Assembly: GCA_014799645.1 (NCBI GenBank)
Contig: JAAVHQ010000034.1
Location: forward strand, 1-9,899
DNA length: 9,899 nucleotides
Direction: 5' to 3'
DNA from: Clostridiales bacterium
GTDB lineage: Bacteria; Bacillota; Clostridia; Christensenellales; UBA3700
Below, piece after piece: positions 6,703-9,899 of this stretch; within the stretch, counting starts at the first letter, position 1; every line of letters starts with the position of its first letter. The notes under the pieces were generated by a model. That model did no database searches and was not told the origin of the DNA. It was given only the letters and a program-made list of their open reading frames with translations. The translations under genes and the position numbers were made by a program.

Positions 6703-6727
6703 AAAACACTTATATTTAGTTAAAATG

Positions 6728-6759
6728 AAAGAGATATGAATTTCTTCATATCTCTTTTT
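6728..6759. terminator. Bidirectional terminator hairpin between repeat and acpP
   Basis: A 13-bp perfect stem (6728-6740 with 6745-6757) and a 4-nt loop. On the plus strand it ends in a T-run (6755-6759) and would stop any transcript of the repeat. On the minus strand it lies about 25 nt past the acpP stop and is followed by CATTTTAA, a weaker tail, and probably ends the acpP operon. Confidence 0.8.
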
Positions 6760-6784
6760 GATTACGCAAATATATTTTACTCTA

Positions 6785-7012
6785 TTATATATTCTTCTCG
6801 ATATAACTTACAACGTCGCCGACAGTCTTGAAAGCGAGAGCGTCGTTGTCGTCGACTTGAATACCGAATTCGTCTTCGATTGCCATAATAATTTCTACGA
6901 CGTCGAGAGAATCTGCTTGCAAATCTTCTTTAAGCGAAGTCGTATTAGTAATTTTGCTTTGCTCCATAGAGAGTTGTTCAGCGATAATTTTACTCAATTT
7001 TTCAAGTACCAT
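6785..7012 (-). CDS. acpP: Acyl carrier protein
   Basis: A 75-residue, acidic, four-helix carrier protein that holds acyl chains on a 4'-phosphopantetheine arm. The attachment motif is DSLDVVE with Ser35, the equivalent of Ser36 in the Escherichia coli protein. Helix III and the C-terminal FKTVGDVVSYIEK are typical. The start is the ATG at 7012: GAGGAGG (7018-7024) lies 5 nt upstream of it. An earlier in-frame ATG at 7033 would put this ribosome site inside the gene and give an atypically long protein. It is the last gene of the hydrolase-transferase-carrier operon, with a gap of 46 nt from the transferase. It is not shown whether this is the housekeeping fatty-acid carrier or a dedicated one; no fab genes are in the window. 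Confidence 0.94.
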   Translation of the reverse strand: MVLEKLSKIIAEQLSMEQSKITNTTSLKEDLQADSLDVVEIIMAIEDEFGIQVDDNDALAFKTVGDVVSYIEKNI

Positions 7013-7017
7013 GATTT

Positions 7018-7024
7018 CCTCCTC
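7018..7024 (-). promoter_or_regulatory. Ribosome binding site that sets the acpP start
   Basis: GAGGAGG on the minus strand, 5 nt before the ATG at 7012. It lies inside the longer alternative reading frame from 7033 and so argues against that start. Confidence 0.85.
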
Positions 7025-7058
7025 GTTTAGCAATTCAGCTTAATACTCTATAATTATA

Positions 7059-7511
7059 TCACTCAAAAGATGCGTTGTCAATCAATGTTTCAATGCCTTC
7101 GTTATACTCTTCGCCGCACACGCTGACGACGTATTCGCCTTGATAAAACGCATTGATTAGTTTATCGGGCAACTGCGCGGATAAGACCTCTTTGTTGATA
7201 CCTACGCCCAAATACTTGCCGTACGACTCTCTCCTTGTCCACTCCTCGATACTCTCGCATACTTTTGAGGATATTTTGCGACTTTTGCGCTCAACGTCTA
7301 TCCCGACAGGCTTATCGGCAAACGCGATTACTAGCGTATTTTCGGTATGGGAAATAGATACGTATCCCGATTGCTCACCGTCCTTAATGAGTATAGGTTG
7401 ACCGCTTGGCAAATACTCAATCAAGATATCGTCGCAAGGAAAATGCCTTTTGAGTATTCCCTCTTTTGCCTTTTGAATATCTACGCAATCTTTGCAAAAA
7501 TAAATCTTCAT
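7059..7511 (-). CDS. Short Sfp-type 4'-phosphopantetheinyl transferase
   Basis: A 150-residue enzyme of the Sfp/AcpT superfamily, which moves phosphopantetheine from coenzyme A to the serine of carrier proteins. Motifs in order are SGQPIL (36-41), SISHTEN (52-58), the magnesium-binding GIDVE (70-74), and WTRRESYGKYLGVG (91-104), which corresponds to the W-x-x-K/R-E-x-x-x-K signature. It is much shorter than Sfp (about 224 residues), with a reduced N-terminal half and a short tail, but all core motifs are present. Its ATG overlaps the hydrolase stop by 4 nt (ATGA), so translation is probably coupled; no strong ribosome site of its own is visible. acpP follows directly and is the obvious substrate. 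Confidence 0.88.
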   Translation of the reverse strand: MKIYFCKDCVDIQKAKEGILKRHFPCDDILIEYLPSGQPILIKDGEQSGYVSISHTENTLVIAFADKPVGIDVERKSRKISSKVCESIEEWTRRESYGKYLGVGINKEVLSAQLPDKLINAFYQGEYVVSVCGEEYNEGIETLIDNASFE

Positions 7512-8584
7512 TGCGCGTTAGCCGTAGCCAAGACCTCTTCAAAGAAATCGTTTACGCTGTCCAAAAATTCGTAGTCGGTCGCGTATACCAACGACTTGTC
7601 GCAATACTCGTAACCCGTATTGACGTTGTGCTCGAATATATTCGTATTGCCCATGGCGATTTGCGACTTCTTGCCCTTGTGCAATCTCTTGATTTCTTGT
7701 TCGACTTCTTTGGGTCTTGAAATCGTATGCCCTCTGTCTTCGTAAATGACGAACTTGGCCTGAGGATTTTTGTTCTTCTTTTGATGTATAGCGACCGAAC
7801 ATGGATAAGGAACTGTCGGGTCGTCCTTGCTGTGCATTACAAGTACAGGTCCGTGGAAATTGCTGACCCCGTCAATGCCCTTGTACAAGGCGCGTTTGCC
7901 GTAAAGAAGGATGTAATAGAAGTAAATCCAAGGCTTAGTCAATACGACCATTTTCGTGGCGTATTTCGTCATTTGGTGCTTTGCCGTACCCCAAATATCG
8001 TCAAAGCCTGAAATCGAAGCGACAGCCGTAAGTTTTTGCGCCGTCTTGCTGTTGAGTTCCGTCGCAGCCGCGTAGCCGCCCCAGCTGTGTCCGTACACGA
8101 GAATCTTGTATCCCTTCAACTCTTCGATACCGCTGACGTATTTTATCGCGCAGTCCAAATCCAACTGCGATTGGCAAAGTCCCAAAATTCCATCGCCCTC
8201 GCTCTCGCAAGTGCCCGTACAATCATACGCAAACACGATATACCCTTTCCTTGCAAAGTAGTCGTAGCGGTTGAGGTAACTCGCTCTCGAACAGCCTATG
8301 CCGTGCGCAACAATCATTACCGCTTTGTAGTCCTCGACTGCAACGTCCTTGCCGACGGCAAAGAAACCTGCGAGATTATTCTTTCCGCTCTTAAAATTGA
8401 CGGGATGCGTAATCATTTCTGGGAACTCTTCCAAGACCATGTGCTTCTTAGCCTTGCCCACTCTTTTGCCGAAAGCAAACTTGCAAATACATATTGTGGC
8501 AATCATAGGCAATACTATTGTGACTGCCAACAATCCGTATATTACGAATATCATAAATCCTAAAAATCGTCTGTACTTCTTCAT
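7508..8584 (-). CDS. Membrane-anchored alpha/beta hydrolase
   Basis: A 358-residue serine hydrolase of the alpha/beta fold. Residues about 9-37 are a hydrophobic N-terminal anchor. The oxyanion-hole motif AHGIG is at 93-97, the nucleophile elbow GHSWGG has Ser167, the acid is Asp254 or Asp255 in SKDDPTVPY, and the base is His286 in DRGHTIS. The fold resembles peptidase S9-like and esterase/lysophospholipase-type hydrolases; the substrate cannot be told. The start at 8584 is preferred because AGGA lies upstream at workable spacing and a promoter ends just before it. A longer in-frame reading to 8698 would run through the terminator at 8645-8668. It leads the operon with the phosphopantetheinyl transferase and the carrier protein, so a role on acyl or lipid substrates is conceivable (inference). 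Confidence 0.85.
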   Translation of the reverse strand: MKKYRRFLGFMIFVIYGLLAVTIVLPMIATICICKFAFGKRVGKAKKHMVLEEFPEMITHPVNFKSGKNNLAGFFAVGKDVAVEDYKAVMIVAHGIGCSRASYLNRYDYFARKGYIVFAYDCTGTCESEGDGILGLCQSQLDLDCAIKYVSGIEELKGYKILVYGHSWGGYAAATELNSKTAQKLTAVASISGFDDIWGTAKHQMTKYATKMVVLTKPWIYFYYILLYGKRALYKGIDGVSNFHGPVLVMHSKDDPTVPYPCSVAIHQKKNKNPQAKFVIYEDRGHTISRPKEVEQEIKRLHKGKKSQIAMGNTNIFEHNVNTGYEYCDKSLVYATDYEFLDSVNDFFEEVLATANAQ

Positions 8585-8604
8585 AATAATTTTCCTATGC
8601 AAAT

Positions 8605-8613
8605 AGTATAGCA
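8605..8613 (-). promoter_or_regulatory. Extended -10 promoter of the hydrolase operon
   Basis: On the minus strand TGCTATACT is an extended -10 with TATACT at plus 8605-8610; the region 17-18 nt upstream is a poor -35. The start would be near 8598, leaving a short leader of about 14 nt that holds the AGGA ribosome site. It lies between the terminator of the upstream gene and the hydrolase ATG. Confidence 0.6.
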
Positions 8614-8644
8614 TACTTGTTTTGAAAAAGGAATACCTAATTAG

Positions 8645-8668
8645 AAAAAAAGCAAGCGATTCGCTTGC
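8645..8668 (-). terminator. Intrinsic terminator of the coiled-coil protein gene
   Basis: On the minus strand a stem of GCAAGCG and CGCTTGC (plus 8652-8658 and 8662-8668) with a 3-nt loop is followed by seven T (plus 8645-8651). It starts about 37 nt after the stop of the gene at 8705. Confidence 0.9.
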
Positions 8669-8704
8669 CTTTTTACTTATTACTTCTTCACTTTTCACTC
8701 TTCA

Positions 8705-9899
8705 CTATTTTTTACGCATTGACTTTTGCTCTTTGAGAAATTCTTTATATCTCTCAATCTGATCTTCGCGCAAATCAATCATATCCTTGGCGGTCGCCAA
8801 AGCCTGATTGTCAGCGACAACAACTTCCGTCTCTTTGACCTTTACTTTCGTGCCGTCGCTACTTGCTCCCTTGCGAATATCTTTCATAAATTCATCTTCC
8901 ATTTTGAAGAGAGCAACGGTCGTATTCTTCTTTATCGTCAACTTGACTAATGGATTGACGGTAGATTGACCGAGTACGGTGAAATAAGTCGATTTCTTTT
9001 CTTTGCATTTGTCTTTGCTCAAAGCATAGTTTTTGAGGGTGTCAAATATCTTCTTTTGCGTTGCCGAAAGTTTAGCGTACGCTTCGTCAAGCGTAAGTCT
9101 TTGCGCGGGTGCTTTCGCCTTTGGCGCGGATTTCTCAACTGGCATAGGAACTACTTTCTCCACCTCGACGATTTTCTCGACTTCAACTGGCACTTCCTTG
9201 ACCACTTCTTTCTCGACAATCTTTTCGACAGGCTTCTCTATTATTCTCTCGACGACCTTTTCCGCAGGTTGTTGAGGCTGCATAGGCTGTTGCATATACG
9301 GCATAAACACCTTATCCGTAGGCTTATCGACAAGTTTATCCATGATGGATTTTTGATGCTCGATTAGGCTCTTGATAATCTCGGCATTGTCGTCCTTCTT
9401 ATCCGCTTCCTTTGCAATAGGCTTTTCTTGCGCCTCTTGCTTTGAGAGTTTTTCGAACAACAACTCTTGATTACGCGCCAACATTTCAAGAGAACTCTTC
9501 AACTCTTTGAGAGTTTCGTCATCAACGACTGCCGAAGCGACTTTCTTTTCAGCCTCTTTCTCTTCGACTTGTTGCTTAGCGAGTTTCGCAACCAATTTAT
9601 CAATTACGTCTTCGTCTACGCTCGCTTTTTGTTGCTCTGCAAACTTCTGCATAAGCATTTCGTGCTCTTGCGCCATATTGCGAATAATCTCTTCATTGTG
9701 CGCGTTTTGCTCAACGAGTTGTTGGATGAGTTGTTCGCTATACGATGCCTCTTGCGGCAAGTATTGTTGCACAGTAGGCAACATATTGTTCATAGTGTCA
9801 GCCACTATTCCGCGTATGTCCTCTAATGCGAACTGCGGTTGCGGCGCATACGCTACGCCCTGTCCGTTCATTCCCATTCCGCCTGACATTCCGCCGTTG
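8705..9899 (-). CDS. Coiled-coil protein with VEK repeats and C-terminal domain, 5' end open
   Basis: No specific family is recognised. Reading from the ATG at 9889 there are 394 residues, but the frame stays open to the window edge and codes Asn-Gly-Gly before that Met, continuing the Gly/Met-rich pattern (GGMSGGMGMNG). No spaced ribosome site precedes it, so the true start is probably outside. Residues about 48-190 (from that Met) are Gln/Glu/Lys-rich with heptad-like spacing, likely coiled coil. Residues 210-253 are a charged tract of V-E-K-x-V units (KPVEKIVEKEVVKEVP). Residues about 266-386 look folded: helix, then strands around YFTVLG, LVKLTI and TTVALFKM, then helices. There is no signal peptide in the visible part. 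The C-terminal part resembles lysine-rich domains found at the ends of uncharacterised Clostridia proteins, but this is only an impression. It has its own terminator. Confidence 0.75.
   Translation of the reverse strand, partial: NGGMSGGMGMNGQGVAYAPQPQFALEDIRGIVADTMNNMLPTVQQYLPQEASYSEQLIQQLVEQNAHNEEIIRNMAQEHEMLMQKFAEQQKASVDEDVIDKLVAKLAKQQVEEKEAEKKVASAVVDDETLKELKSSLEMLARNQELLFEKLSKQEAQEKPIAKEADKKDDNAEIIKSLIEHQKSIMDKLVDKPTDKVFMPYMQQPMQPQQPAEKVVERIIEKPVEKIVEKEVVKEVPVEVEKIVEVEKVVPMPVEKSAPKAKAPAQRLTLDEAYAKLSATQKKIFDTLKNYALSKDKCKEKKSTYFTVLGQSTVNPLVKLTIKKNTTVALFKMEDEFMKDIRKGASSDGTKVKVKETEVVVADNQALATAKDMIDLREDQIERYKEFLKEQKSMRKK

Larger units (their letters stand above)
6505..6710 (+). repeat. Interspersed structured repeat, copy 2
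   Basis: Same orientation as copy 1. The first 91 bases (6505-6595) differ from it at only three positions. The remainder keeps only short common blocks and is about 26 nt shorter, mainly in the hairpin tip. The inner stem of the conserved part (6566-6570 with 6585-6589) is unchanged. In the outer stem an A-to-G change is tolerated as a G-T pair, one pair is lost, and one is gained at the base. It lies between the leu terminator and a bidirectional terminator, in antisense orientation to acpP. No transposase, reverse transcriptase or target-site duplication is evident. Confidence 0.9.

Noticed and set aside
8585..8698. N-terminal extension of the hydrolase to an ATG at 8698
   Set aside because: It would run through the terminator hairpin at 8645-8668 and the promoter at 8605, and lacks a ribosome site.

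Overview
The window looks like chromosome of a moderately AT-rich, low-GC Gram-positive bacterium, most likely an uncultured Clostridia-type Bacillota. The basis is strong GGAGG-type ribosome binding sites, AT-rich intergenic regions with TATAAT-like boxes, intrinsic terminators, TGA used as a stop, a type-2 (short, two-subunit) isopropylmalate isomerase, and WG-repeat and SH3-like surface proteins. This assignment is an inference from style; there is no rRNA or other marker here.

Layout. Positions 1-236 hold the first copy of an interspersed structured repeat. A minus-strand pair follows: a protein with an RNA-polymerase-alpha-CTD-like helical domain fused to WG repeats (670-1608), then a tetrameric-type cytidine deaminase homologue (271-648) that lacks one expected zinc cysteine. 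From a divergent promoter region (1609-1743) the plus strand carries a secreted, C-terminally membrane-anchored beta-rich/SH3-like protein (1744-3465), then leuC, leuD and leuB (3500-6350), ended by a strong terminator (6369-6410). leuA, ilv genes and a T-box leader are not in the window. LeuCD and LeuB convert 2-isopropylmalate to 3-isopropylmalate and then to 2-oxoisocaproate, the middle of leucine synthesis.

Positions 6351-6784 carry no gene. They hold the leu terminator, about 95 bp without recognisable content, the second copy of the structured repeat (6505-6710) and a bidirectional terminator hairpin. A minus-strand operon follows, read as alpha/beta hydrolase (7508-8584), short Sfp-type phosphopantetheinyl transferase (7059-7511, 4-nt overlap) and acyl carrier protein (6785-7012). 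The transferase would activate the carrier protein, and the membrane-anchored hydrolase could act on a carrier-bound or lipid product. The window ends in a minus-strand gene, open at the window edge, for a Gln/Glu/Lys-rich coiled-coil protein with a valine-glutamate-lysine repeat tract and a folded C-terminal domain.

The most notable signal is the two-copy repeat. Its first 91 bases are almost invariant (3 differences). The rest has diverged in sequence yet still folds into the same long imperfect hairpin in both copies, with paired compensatory changes and a conserved bulge. That points to a selected RNA or single-stranded DNA structure. No known family could be assigned by eye.
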